64,000 nt of DNA from Cupriavidus basilensis (GTDB taxonomy: Bacteria; Pseudomonadota; Gammaproteobacteria; Burkholderiales; Burkholderiaceae): contig NZ_CP062804.1 in the NCBI RefSeq assembly GCF_008801925.2, positions 1,798,001 through 1,862,000 on the forward strand, in the 5' to 3' direction. Within the stretch, counting starts at the first letter, position 1, and every line of letters begins with the position of its first letter. Shown in pieces: positions 33,500-42,022 of the stretch. Under the pieces are notes generated by a model, which made no database searches, was not told the origin of the DNA, and saw nothing but the letters and a program-made list of their open reading frames with translations. Position numbers and translations under genes: made by a program.

Positions 33500-34993
33500 A
33501 TGACCCGACCCGACTCCCAGCCGCGCCGCATCGCCATCGTCGGCGGCGGCATGGCCGGCACCCTGAGCGCCATCCGCCTGCTGCGCGACAGCAGCGCCCC
33601 GCTTGCCATCCATCTGTTCGAGCCGCGTGCCGAGCCGGGGCGCGGGCTGGCCTACAGCACACAGGACCCGGCCCACTACCTGAACGGGCCCGCGCTGAAC
33701 TTCAGCCTTTATCCCGAAGCGCTGGAGGACTTCGCGCAATGGCTGGTACGCCACGGGCATGCCAGCCCAGCCGAGGCCGACAATGCCTTCGCCCCGCGCA
33801 GCGTCTATGGCGACTACCTGGGAGACACCCTGGCGCGCGCCCTGGCCGACGCCGCCGGACGCGCCACGTTGGAGCACGTGCGCACGGAAATCACCGACGT
33901 GACCATTGGCGTGCCGCACCGCGTGCGCAGCGCCGACGGCCGCGCATGGGACGCCGACCACATCGTGCTGGCCACCGGTGTGCAGCAGGCACGGCCAGCG
34001 CTGGCACAGGACGACACACTGGAAACCGCTGGCCGCTACATCCCGGATCCCTGGCAACCCGACGCGCTGGCCCGGCTCGCAAGCGCGCGCGATATCGCCT
34101 TGATCGGCACCAGCCTGACCATGCTCGACGTGGTTGCCACGCTGGAACGGCTCGGCTTCACCGGCACCTACCACGCGTTCTCGCGGCGCGCGCTGGTGCC
34201 CTGGCTGCGCCACAACGCCGGCCCCTGCGACGACTTCCTCGCCGCCGCCGGGCCCGAAGCGCTGGCCGCGCCCACCGCCCGCAGCGTGGTCCGCTGGGTG
34301 CGCCGGCAGCGTTACAAGCTAGCCGCCCAGGGCCTCGACTGGCAAAGCGTGCCGCCCGCGCTGCGCACCTACATCGCCCCGCTGTGGGCAGCCGCCAGCG
34401 TGCCGGAGCGCCAACGCTTCCTGCGCCATGTGCGTCCCTTCTGGGACAACCTGCTGCATCGCGCGGCACCGCCCACGCACGCGGTCTTCGCGGCAGTGCG
34501 TGCGCAGGGCCGCCTGCATGTGCACGCCGCCCGCGTCACCGCGCTCGAAGCCGTGGCCAGCAAGAATAAAGTGAACAACGCCAGGGGCTGGCAACGCGGC
34601 CCCGCAGGCAAGGCGGAGAAACCCGTCCGGGTGGCCCTGCACCTCTCCCGCGAACTAGAGGCCCCGGCGACGGTGGACGCCGCCATCAACTGCACCGGCG
34701 CGGAATACGGCTGGCACGCCGGCAACACCCGGCCGCTGGTGCGCAGCCTGCTGGCGCGCGGCCTGGTGCGGCCAGCGGCAGCCGGATCCGGCCTGGACGG
34801 CGACGGGCACGGCCGCGTATTCGATCGCGGCGGCCGCCTCGTGCCGGGCCTCAGCGCACTGGGCGCGCCGCTACGCGGGGCGCTGTGGGAGTCCGGCACC
34901 ATCATCGACGTGCGCAACCAGGCGGCAGCGCTGGCGGCGCGGCTGGTGGAGGAACTCGGACTAACTGCCGAGATCGAGGCGCAGGCTGCCTAG
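33500..34993 (+). CDS. FAD/NAD(P)-binding oxidoreductase (COG4529-like)
   Basis: The 497-residue protein opens with the dinucleotide loop RRIAIVGGGMAGTLSAIRLL and has GRGLAYSTQDPAHYLNGPALNFS, DADHIVLATGVQQARP and RDIALIGTSLTMLDVVATLERLGFTGTYHAFSRRALVPW, the pattern of uncharacterised COG4529/NAD_binding_9 flavoproteins. It starts 7 bp after the flavoenzyme gene and ends the cluster. It could be the reductase or a second oxygenase for the same substrate (inference). Confidence 0.85.
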   Translation: MTRPDSQPRRIAIVGGGMAGTLSAIRLLRDSSAPLAIHLFEPRAEPGRGLAYSTQDPAHYLNGPALNFSLYPEALEDFAQWLVRHGHASPAEADNAFAPRSVYGDYLGDTLARALADAAGRATLEHVRTEITDVTIGVPHRVRSADGRAWDADHIVLATGVQQARPALAQDDTLETAGRYIPDPWQPDALARLASARDIALIGTSLTMLDVVATLERLGFTGTYHAFSRRALVPWLRHNAGPCDDFLAAAGPEALAAPTARSVVRWVRRQRYKLAAQGLDWQSVPPALRTYIAPLWAAASVPERQRFLRHVRPFWDNLLHRAAPPTHAVFAAVRAQGRLHVHAARVTALEAVASKNKVNNARGWQRGPAGKAEKPVRVALHLSRELEAPATVDAAINCTGAEYGWHAGNTRPLVRSLLARGLVRPAAAGSGLDGDGHGRVFDRGGRLVPGLSALGAPLRGALWESGTIIDVRNQAAALAARLVEELGLTAEIEAQAA

Positions 34994-35056
34994 CAGGCTG
35001 GCGGCTGGCGGCTGGTATACGGCCAGAGGGCGGGCGCACCCTGAATCCAGCAACGC

Positions 35057-35253
35057 TTGCCAAGCCGACCCGCCGTTGGCATATAATCTGGCCCGGGCGC
35101 AGGCAGGGCGCCCGCTCCCGCAAAAGCCAGCGCACCTGCCTGCCCGTACCGTACGGTGCCGAGCGATCCAGCCCGGCACCGCCAGTTCGTTGCAAGAACC
35201 ACACCGTTGACCTTTTTTGCCGCCGCGGGAAACGGCATTGCAAAGGACATGAC
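35057..35253 (+). promoter_or_regulatory. promoter and structured leader (or small RNA) upstream of the hypothetical gene at 35254
   Basis: A perfect TATAAT (35082-35087) has TTGCCA (35057-35062) upstream with a long 19-bp spacer. The expected RNA, from about 35094, contains a 9-bp stem GCAGGCAGG (35099-35107) / CCTGCCTGC (35135-35143), then a 7-bp stem CGGTGCC (35154-35160) / GGCACCG (35175-35181), and a T6 tract at 35213-35218. This is either a 160-nt structured 5' UTR or a short RNA ending at the T tract. Confidence 0.45.
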
Positions 35254-35715
35254 ATGTGGCTCACAACGCTCAACACATCCGCTCGCCCCGCCAATAGCGA
35301 CTTCCTGCGCCGCCATGCACGCAGGCTGCTGCGCCAGCTCCACGCCGAACAAGCCATGCAGGCGCTACCGGTGATCCGACGCATCCACCGCGCGCAGGTA
35401 CGCGCGCAAAGCGTCGCGGAACTCTACCGGCTGCGCCACACCCTGCAGCTCAAGCACTGCCTGCAACTGCTGGCGGCCGAACTGGGCTACGCCAGCTGGT
35501 CCGCATGCAAACGCGACATCGACAGCCGGCCCGCCAGGGTACTGGACCGCTACCGCCTCGACCTTGGACAGTTCGGCGACTACCAGCAACTCTGGTTCGC
35601 CGACCGGCAAGGCGCCCAGGCATGGCAAGCGTCCAACGGTGGTTACGTGGTGGCGTATGGCGAGCAGGCGGCGGTACTGCTGACGGGCAACGCCATACCG
35701 GCGATGCGCGACTGA
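35254..35715 (+). CDS. hypothetical helical protein
   Basis: The 153-residue protein is basic and helical at the N-terminus. It contains LKHCLQLLAAELGYASWSACKRDID, a short motif seen in several unrelated hypothetical proteins (LxHxLxxLAxxLGYxSW). The C-terminal half (DYQQLWFADRQGAQAWQASNGGYVVAYGEQAAVLLTG) may form a small beta domain. No function can be assigned. The ATG at 35254 follows AAAGGA; a structured leader precedes it. Confidence 0.6.
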   Translation: MWLTTLNTSARPANSDFLRRHARRLLRQLHAEQAMQALPVIRRIHRAQVRAQSVAELYRLRHTLQLKHCLQLLAAELGYASWSACKRDIDSRPARVLDRYRLDLGQFGDYQQLWFADRQGAQAWQASNGGYVVAYGEQAAVLLTGNAIPAMRD

Positions 35716-35744
35716 CCGGGGGGCCGTACCGGCCGCCTCGCCCC

Positions 35745-37787
35745 CTACTTCGCCGCCGGGCGCCTTGCCAGCTGACGGTAGCGCGTCAGCGCCCATAGCG
35801 GGAAGTAGGCGGTATAGCCGTGGTACTTCAGGTAATAGATGCGGGGAAATCCCGGCGCGTTGTGCGAAGGATGCTGCCAAAGGCCGCTGACAGCCTGGCA
35901 GTCCAGCAGGTAAGCAATGCCCCTGCGCACTGCGGGCGTATCCACCTCGCCCACGGCGAAGAGGGCCAGCAGCGCCCAGGCGGTGCAGTTGGGCGTGCTC
36001 TCGCCCCCATTGGTGCCGGCCAGCGCGTCATCGAAGTAGCTATCGTTGGTCTCGCCCCATCCACCGTCGGCGTGCTGGCAGCGTAGCAGCCAGTCGACTG
36101 CCTTGCGGATATAGGGCTGGCGCACGTCCTCGCCCACCAGCGCCAGGCCCGCCAGCACGCTCCAGGTGCCATAGATATAGTTGCTGCCCCAGCGTCCCCA
36201 CCAGGCGCCGTCGGCGCGCTGGGTGCGGCGCAGATAGGCCACGCAGCGCGCGACGGCGGCGGCGTGCGCTTCGCGGTTTCCGCTCAGGCCGATGCATAGC
36301 AGCACACGCCCGGAAACGTCCTCGGTGGGCGGATCCAGCAGGGCGCCATGGTCGGCGAAGGGGATGCGGTTCAGGTACTCGCGATCGCAGTTGGCATCGA
36401 AGGCGCCAAAGCCGCCGTTGCGCGATTGCAGGCCGACCATCCATTTCACGGCGCTCGCGACCACGTCCTGGTAGCGCTCGGGCTGGCCGATCCGGCGCGC
36501 GTGCACGGCCAGCATGGCGGCGACCACCGCACTGTCGTCGATGTCAGGGTAATAGGCATTGGCGTACTGGAACGCCCAGCCGCCGGGCTGCACGGAGGCC
36601 GGCACGTGCTTGCCCCAATCGCCGCGCAGGTCTCGCACCTGCCGCGCTTCCAGCCAGTCGTAGGCGCGCTGCACCGCCTGCTGCGTGCACGCGTCGGTGC
36701 CGGCGTGCTGCAAGGCCATGATGCTCCAGGCGGTATCCCACACCGGTGACAAACAGGGCTGGCAATAGGCCGAGCCATCGGCACGGCGCACCACGAGCTT
36801 GCGGATCGCGGCCAGGCAGGTAACGCGTGCCGGATCGGTCTTCGGCACGCCAAGCAGCGCCATCATCTCGTACCAGTACACCATCGGCGGAAAGATGCCG
36901 CCCAGGCCATCCTCGCCGTTCATGCGCTCCACGCACCAGGCTTGCGCCCGGGCGATGGCCCGCCGGCGCACCGCGGCAGGAATCCACGGCTCGATCCTGC
37001 GTGCCAGCTTGTCGGCCACCAGGAAGGCCTTGCGCATCAGGCCCTCGCGGGAGAAATAGTGCCGCTCGCGCTCGGGCGGCGTGACGAACAGCTCGCTGAC
37101 CCCGACACCGTGCGGATTGATGGCCTTGGCCCGCAACGAGCACAGCACCGTCAGCGGCACCAGCGTGGAGCGCGCCCAGTAGGCCATCTTGTCCAGGTGC
37201 ACCGGCGCCCAGCGCGGGAACAGGATGAGCTCGACCGGCACGAAGGGCGTGGCGCGCCAAGGCACCTGCCCGAACGTGGCCAGGAGGATGCGGGTGAAAA
37301 CATTGGCCTTGGCGGCCCCGCCCTGCGCCAGGATGGCGCGGCGGGCCTGGGCCATGTGCGGGGCATCGGGGTCGTCACCGGCCGCCTTCAGCGCGAAATA
37401 GGCTTTGACGCTGCATGACACGTCAAGCGCGCCGCCGTGATACTGGTCCCAGCCACCATGACGGTCTTGCCGCTGGATGCTGCGCAGGTAGACCGCCATC
37501 GCCGCCTGCAATTCGGCATCGATTTCGTCCACGAAGTGCATCATCAGGATGTACTCCGCGGTAATGGTGGCATCGGACTCCAGCTCGAAGCACCAGTGGC
37601 CGTCGCGATGCTGGTGGCTCAGCAGAGCCTCGCGGGCCGCGTCGATGGCCCGGTGCAGATTCGCGTCGGCGCCAGGGGTGCCGGCTGTGTCTTGCGTGGG
37701 CGCGCCGGCGTCCTGCCAGGCGCCGGGTTGCGCGTTTAGCTGGGTATTCAGCCGGGTATTCAATTGCGCGTTCGATCGGGCGTTCAT
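35745..37787 (-). CDS. shc: squalene-hopene cyclase
   Basis: The 680-residue enzyme cyclises squalene to hopene/diplopterol at the membrane. The catalytic DxDD motif is present as DIDD (about residue 416), and several QW-type repeats are visible (DGHWCFE, RHGGWDQYHG, NGGFGAFD, DGAWWGRWG, DGGWGETNDSY, SGLWQHP). The first 40 residues are low-complexity with Asn-x-x-Leu repeats. The ATG at 37785-37787 overlaps the TetR stop (ATGA), so the two are coupled. Other hopanoid genes (hpnCDE and later ones) are not in the window. Confidence 0.96.
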   Translation of the reverse strand: MNARSNAQLNTRLNTQLNAQPGAWQDAGAPTQDTAGTPGADANLHRAIDAAREALLSHQHRDGHWCFELESDATITAEYILMMHFVDEIDAELQAAMAVYLRSIQRQDRHGGWDQYHGGALDVSCSVKAYFALKAAGDDPDAPHMAQARRAILAQGGAAKANVFTRILLATFGQVPWRATPFVPVELILFPRWAPVHLDKMAYWARSTLVPLTVLCSLRAKAINPHGVGVSELFVTPPERERHYFSREGLMRKAFLVADKLARRIEPWIPAAVRRRAIARAQAWCVERMNGEDGLGGIFPPMVYWYEMMALLGVPKTDPARVTCLAAIRKLVVRRADGSAYCQPCLSPVWDTAWSIMALQHAGTDACTQQAVQRAYDWLEARQVRDLRGDWGKHVPASVQPGGWAFQYANAYYPDIDDSAVVAAMLAVHARRIGQPERYQDVVASAVKWMVGLQSRNGGFGAFDANCDREYLNRIPFADHGALLDPPTEDVSGRVLLCIGLSGNREAHAAAVARCVAYLRRTQRADGAWWGRWGSNYIYGTWSVLAGLALVGEDVRQPYIRKAVDWLLRCQHADGGWGETNDSYFDDALAGTNGGESTPNCTAWALLALFAVGEVDTPAVRRGIAYLLDCQAVSGLWQHPSHNAPGFPRIYYLKYHGYTAYFPLWALTRYRQLARRPAAK
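37733..37780 (-). repeat. shc: 12-bp imperfect tandem repeat in the shc N-terminus
   Basis: Four 12-bp units on the coding strand encode NAQL-NTRL-NTQL-NAQP. This looks like a recently expanded disordered N-terminal extension of the cyclase. Confidence 0.6.
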
Positions 37788-38359
37788 TGCGGCTGGATTC
37801 GCGTCATCTGATCCAGCTGGCGCAGGACCTCCGCCCTCAGCCCGGGCTCCATCGACTGGCTGCCCAGCAGGTCGGCGAGCCACAGCCCGTCAGCAGCCAG
37901 GCGGCAAATCATCAGCCTCGCCGCCTCCGCCGCGGGCAGCGGATCGGGGCGTGTGATTTCGGCAATGCGTGGCGCCCACCGATCGCGCGTATCGGCATCG
38001 GTCAGCATCAGCGCCAGCAGCAGATGCAGATAGCTGGCGGTGTCCTCTCTGCGCTCTTCCTGCAACGTCGCCCGCATATAGGCCCGCGCCGCGCGGCCCT
38101 CGGCCTGCGTGTCGCTGGCGATCGCAGCGGCCACATCGGTGTTGAAGGTCTCAACCGCATCGTCGAAGAGCGCGTCCAGCAGCGCCTGCTTGTTGTGGAA
38201 ATGATGTTGCAAGCCGCCCTTGCTGACGCCGGCACGCGCCGCCACCGCATCCAGCGTCACGGCGCGCAGGCCGGACTCGATGGCGAGCTGGGCCGCGGAG
38301 TGCAATAGCTGCGGGCGCAGCACTTCGGGCTGCTTCTTTCTGCGGTGTGCTTGTGTCAT
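37784..38359 (-). CDS. TetR-family regulator upstream of shc
   Basis: The 191-residue protein has the TetR helix-turn-helix (LRAVTLDAVAARAGVSKGGLQHHFHNKQALLDALFDD, about residues 31-66) and a helical ligand domain. It is translationally coupled to shc through an ATGA overlap, so repressor and cyclase share one mRNA. The promoter is so close to the ATG that the mRNA is predicted to be leaderless; there is no Shine-Dalgarno sequence. Confidence 0.92.
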   Translation of the reverse strand: MTQAHRRKKQPEVLRPQLLHSAAQLAIESGLRAVTLDAVAARAGVSKGGLQHHFHNKQALLDALFDDAVETFNTDVAAAIASDTQAEGRAARAYMRATLQEERREDTASYLHLLLALMLTDADTRDRWAPRIAEITRPDPLPAAEAARLMICRLAADGLWLADLLGSQSMEPGLRAEVLRQLDQMTRIQPQ

Positions 38360-38367
38360 GGACGCGG

Positions 38368-38400
38368 ATCATACCATCCAGACGGATTGTTTTGAATCCG
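38368..38400 (-). promoter_or_regulatory. TetR-shc promoter with overlapping dyad operator
   Basis: On the minus strand, TTCAAA (38396-38391), 17 bp, then TATGAT (38373-38368). A perfect dyad CGGATT-N6-AATCCG (38383-38400) covers the -35, as expected for TetR autorepression. The start site would fall near 38361, only about 2 nt before the ATG at 38359. Confidence 0.65.
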
Positions 38401-38545
38401 GCTGCACGGCATGCCAAGAACCGGTTTCAGGATGAAGTCTCCTCGCGCTGGAGCAGACCTGCCGGAGCCGCTTCGCCGCCGCTCCAGATCGCCAGGGCAA
38501 GCGTCAGGGCGAACGCGCAACCAGCGCCCGCCCCTCCTCTCACAC

Positions 38546-39430
38546 TCACTGTCCCCGCGTATTCCCCACGACCGGATCCATCCCGCTGCGCTCGATCTCT
38601 CCCCGCGCCGCAGGCGAAGCCAGATAGCGAATCAACGCGCGCCCCGCCTCCGGATGCTCCGCCCCCACCGGCACGCCGGCGGCGAACGTGGTGATTTTCT
38701 GCAACGGCTCGGGAATCTTGCCGACAAAGCTGGCGCCCTTGACCGGCAGCAGCTCGCTGACCTGCTGCAGCCCGATCTGGTAATCGCCCTGCGCCACCAC
38801 GCTGCCTACCGGTGTCTTCTCGATCTTGTGGGCTCGGCCCTTGACCTGCGCCTCGATGCCCAGCTTCTTGAACATCTCCGTCTCGACATAGACGCCACTG
38901 GCGCTGTCCGAGTAGGCGATGGACCTGGCATCCAGCAGGGTCTTGCGGAATGCGTCAACGGTGCTGATATCCGGCTTGGGCGCGCCCTCGCGCACCGACA
39001 GGCCGATGCGCGAATCGGCCAGGTCGACCCGGCTGTCCGGCAGTACCTTGCCTTGCTTGATCAGGTCATCCAGCGCATAGGCCACCATGATCACCACGTC
39101 GGCGTGCTCGCCGCGCGCGAGCCGGTTGGGAATGGCCTCGGGCGACTTGCCCATCGACGGGCCCCATGCGGTGGACAGCGTATTGCCGGTGGCCTTCTCG
39201 AAGCCCGGGCCGAGGGCCTTGTACGCCGCGGTAAATCCGCCCGAATTCATGACCTTGACCTCGTCGGCCAGCGCATTGCCGGCGGCCAGCGCCACGCCGG
39301 CCAGCATGAGTGCCAGCCATCGCTGCTTGTGTTGCCGCGGGGGATGGGAAGGGGAAACAAGCTTGCGGGCTGCCTTGACGGGGTACGGCGCTGCAATGGT
39401 CAGCATGGTCGGCGTGGTTGGCTTGGTCAT
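38546..39430 (-). CDS. ModA-like periplasmic binding protein
   Basis: The 294-residue protein has a positively charged lead, a signal helix (KQRWLALMLAGVALAAGNALA, about residues 35-56) and a ModA-like type-II binding domain (DEVKVMNSGGFTAAYKALGPGFEKATGNTL, ADVVIMVAYALDDLIKQGKV, LLDARSIAYSDSASGVYVETEMFKKLGI). No molybdate permease genes adjoin, so it may bind another oxyanion or small acid. The next gene upstream on this strand is a LysR regulator. The ATG at 39430 gives a long lead before the signal; a later start is possible. Confidence 0.85.
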   Translation of the reverse strand: MTKPTTPTMLTIAAPYPVKAARKLVSPSHPPRQHKQRWLALMLAGVALAAGNALADEVKVMNSGGFTAAYKALGPGFEKATGNTLSTAWGPSMGKSPEAIPNRLARGEHADVVIMVAYALDDLIKQGKVLPDSRVDLADSRIGLSVREGAPKPDISTVDAFRKTLLDARSIAYSDSASGVYVETEMFKKLGIEAQVKGRAHKIEKTPVGSVVAQGDYQIGLQQVSELLPVKGASFVGKIPEPLQKITTFAAGVPVGAEHPEAGRALIRYLASPAARGEIERSGMDPVVGNTRGQ

Positions 39431-39556
39431 ATGCGCTCTCTGTGGGCATTGAAATGGGAATCGGCCTGCCCGCGTCAGTCTCCGCGAGGCAGGCCGACCA
39501 TTCTATGCAAGCACCGCGCATGGCGATAATGCAATGTTTCTTGGCTTTGATCGGTT

Positions 39557-40516
39557 TTACGCATCAATACCGGCACTGCCGTCCACGCCTTGCGCCGATG
39601 TGGCCGCGCTCCGGCCGCGCCGTGCCACCGCCTGCCCGACCATGTCGTACAGCGCTTGCGCATGCGCCGGCAACGTGCGCCCGCGGCGGCGCAGGATGCC
39701 CAGCGTGCGGGACACGGCAGGATCGCGCAGGGGGACCGCGACCAGCGTGGCGCGCTCGCCACCGGGCAGCGCCAGGCGCGGCACGGCCGCTACCCCCAGC
39801 CCGGCCTCCACCAGCGCCAGCACGCTGCTGACATGGCGCACCTCGTAGAAGGCGGCCGGCCGCAGCGGCAGCTCGGCGAGGGCAAGATCCAGCATCAGCC
39901 GGTTGCCGCTCGACCTGGCTAACGCTACCAGCGTGTGGGCGCCAAGTTCTGCCCATTTCACCGAGCGGCGCCGGGCCAGCGGATGATCGTGGCGGCAAGC
40001 CAGTACGAAAGGATCGCGCAGCAAGGGCTCGAACAACAGGTCGGCCTCCTGCGTGCCGATGAAGTTCAGGCCAAAGTCCGCCTCGCCACTGGCCACGCTG
40101 TGCAAGACGACGTTGGCGCCTTCGTCCACCATCTTGACGCGGACGTTGGGAAATTGCGCATGAAAACGCGCGATCACCGCCGGCAGGAAGTAATGCGCCG
40201 CCGACGGCACGCAGGCAACCGTCACTTCGCCTGAGCGCGTCGCGGCCGCGTCGCCGATGCCCATCAGCGAAGATTCGACTTCCGCCAGCAGCGCGCGCGC
40301 CTTGCCGACAAACTCCCGGCCTACCACGGTCAGGGTGACACGGCGCGTGGTGCGCTCGAACAGCCTGACATTGAGCGCCTGCTCCAGTTTGTCGATGCGG
40401 CGCGACAGGGCCGGCTGCGACAGGCTGAGGGCCTCGGCGGCGGCGCGGAAGCCACCTTGCTCCACCACGGCCACCATCGCCTGCAGGTCGCCGAGGTCAA
40501 ATCTGATCGGTTGCAT
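39557..40516 (-). CDS. LysR-family transcriptional regulator
   Basis: The 319-residue protein has the N-terminal LysR helix-turn-helix (LGDLQAMVAVVEQGGFRAAAEALSLSQPALSRRIDKLEQALNVRLFERTTRRVTLT) and a periplasmic-binding-like effector domain (about 90-300). It lies upstream of the ModA-like gene on the same strand, with a 126-bp gap, and is divergent from the diguanylate cyclase gene. It probably controls the binding-protein gene (inference). Confidence 0.93.
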   Translation of the reverse strand: MQPIRFDLGDLQAMVAVVEQGGFRAAAEALSLSQPALSRRIDKLEQALNVRLFERTTRRVTLTVVGREFVGKARALLAEVESSLMGIGDAAATRSGEVTVACVPSAAHYFLPAVIARFHAQFPNVRVKMVDEGANVVLHSVASGEADFGLNFIGTQEADLLFEPLLRDPFVLACRHDHPLARRRSVKWAELGAHTLVALARSSGNRLMLDLALAELPLRPAAFYEVRHVSSVLALVEAGLGVAAVPRLALPGGERATLVAVPLRDPAVSRTLGILRRRGRTLPAHAQALYDMVGQAVARRGRSAATSAQGVDGSAGIDA

Positions 40517-40798
40517 TGTGTTTCAGGCCAAGACAGTGATGAAGGGATCAGGCAGACATTGATGCGCCCCGCCGATCAAAGCGCTCCGCCCAGCATTCTA
40601 GCCGTCCGGCCCCGGCGCGTCCTCTCGCGCCGGCCTGCGGCAGGCGGATGTCCGACACCCCACGTGCGTAGGTGAATGGAGACAGCGCCATTGAGGTATT
40701 CTCGCGAGCTTCGCCGCGAGGCCCGGCGAGACGACCCGCCTCATCAAGCCCCATCGCACCTCATCACGCCCACCCACGGCACCGGAGGAAACTTGCAG

Positions 40799-42022
40799 AT
40801 GTCCGACCCGTTCGCCCTGCTAGCCGTTACGACGCTCCTTAGCGTCATGATGCTGGCGATCGTCTGGTCGCTGCGGCGCTGCGGCCAGCCGGGCGTGACG
40901 CTGTGGTGGCAAGCCAACCTGACGGCCATGGTCGCGCTGCTGCTGATTACATTGCGTGACAGGATCCCGGACGCGCTGTCGATCGTGGTGGCCAACGGCG
41001 CGCTGGCTTGGGGGCTGGCATTGTTTCACGCGGGCATCGCCCGCTTCTGCGGGCGGCGGCCACCCTGGCGCACGATGATCGCCGGCACCCTCGCCGTGGT
41101 GGCCGGCGTCGTGACGTGGCGCTACGTATTCAATGATTTCAATACCCGTGTGGTCATCGTCTCGGCATTCCACGCCACGTTCTGCGCCTGCGCAGGGTAC
41201 GTGCTGGTGCGCTACCGCCCGCGGGCGCGCCCGGCCAGCCATTACCTGACCACCGCCGGGTTCGCCTTCTTCCTGTCCGCGGCACATGTATTGCGAGGCG
41301 TGCTCTCTGCGCTCTCGGTCATGGACCACCCTGCCACGACGAGCACGCCCGGATTGAATACCGCCTTCCTGGTGCTCGGCGCACTGGCCATGCCGGGCCT
41401 CACCATGGGCGCCGTGCTGATGATCCACGACGCCATGGTGCGCCAGCTCGAAGCCGTGGCCAACACCGATTTCCTGACCGGCGTGATGTCGCGCAAGGCG
41501 TTCGAGAACGAGGCCGCGCGCGAGCTGGCGCGCGCCGGGCGCGGCGGCCCCGCGCCGGTGCTGCTGATCATCGACATCGACCACTTCAAGGCCGTCAACG
41601 ACACCTTTGGCCATGCCGCTGGCGATGCCGTGCTGGTGGAGTTCGCGCGCCTGGCCGCCGCCAGCCTGCGCGCGCCTGACAGCATCGGCCGCATGGGCGG
41701 CGAGGAATTCGTCGTGCTGCTGCCCGCCAGTTCGCTGGAAGCGGCCCGCCCCGCCGCCGAGCGCATCCGCCTGCTGGCCGAAGGTAGCCGCGTCAGCGGC
41801 CCGTTTGGCACCGTGCGCTACACGGTAAGCGGCGGCTATGCCCAGTGGCACCCCGGCGAGAGCCTGGCGCAGCTCACCGCGCGCGCCGATACGGCGCTCT
41901 ACATGGCCAAGCTATCGGGACGCAACCGCATGCTGGCGCATGTGCCTGCCCCGGCAGCGGCCGGCGCGCCCGCCGAACTGGCCACTGGCAAACCTCAATC
42001 GACCCGCAAAGGCGGCCTCTAA
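40799..42022 (+). CDS. membrane-bound diguanylate cyclase
   Basis: The 407-residue protein has six hydrophobic helices (about residues 5-200) followed by a GGDEF domain (about 225-385). The active site is intact as GGEEF, and the product-inhibition site RxxD is present as RAPD five residues upstream. It should make c-di-GMP, the ligand of the two PilZ proteins at 20800-22542. The ATG at 40799 follows GGAGGA. The stop overlaps the convergent AraC gene by 4 bp. Confidence 0.94.
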   Translation: MSDPFALLAVTTLLSVMMLAIVWSLRRCGQPGVTLWWQANLTAMVALLLITLRDRIPDALSIVVANGALAWGLALFHAGIARFCGRRPPWRTMIAGTLAVVAGVVTWRYVFNDFNTRVVIVSAFHATFCACAGYVLVRYRPRARPASHYLTTAGFAFFLSAAHVLRGVLSALSVMDHPATTSTPGLNTAFLVLGALAMPGLTMGAVLMIHDAMVRQLEAVANTDFLTGVMSRKAFENEAARELARAGRGGPAPVLLIIDIDHFKAVNDTFGHAAGDAVLVEFARLAAASLRAPDSIGRMGGEEFVVLLPASSLEAARPAAERIRLLAEGSRVSGPFGTVRYTVSGGYAQWHPGESLAQLTARADTALYMAKLSGRNRMLAHVPAPAAAGAPAELATGKPQSTRKGGL

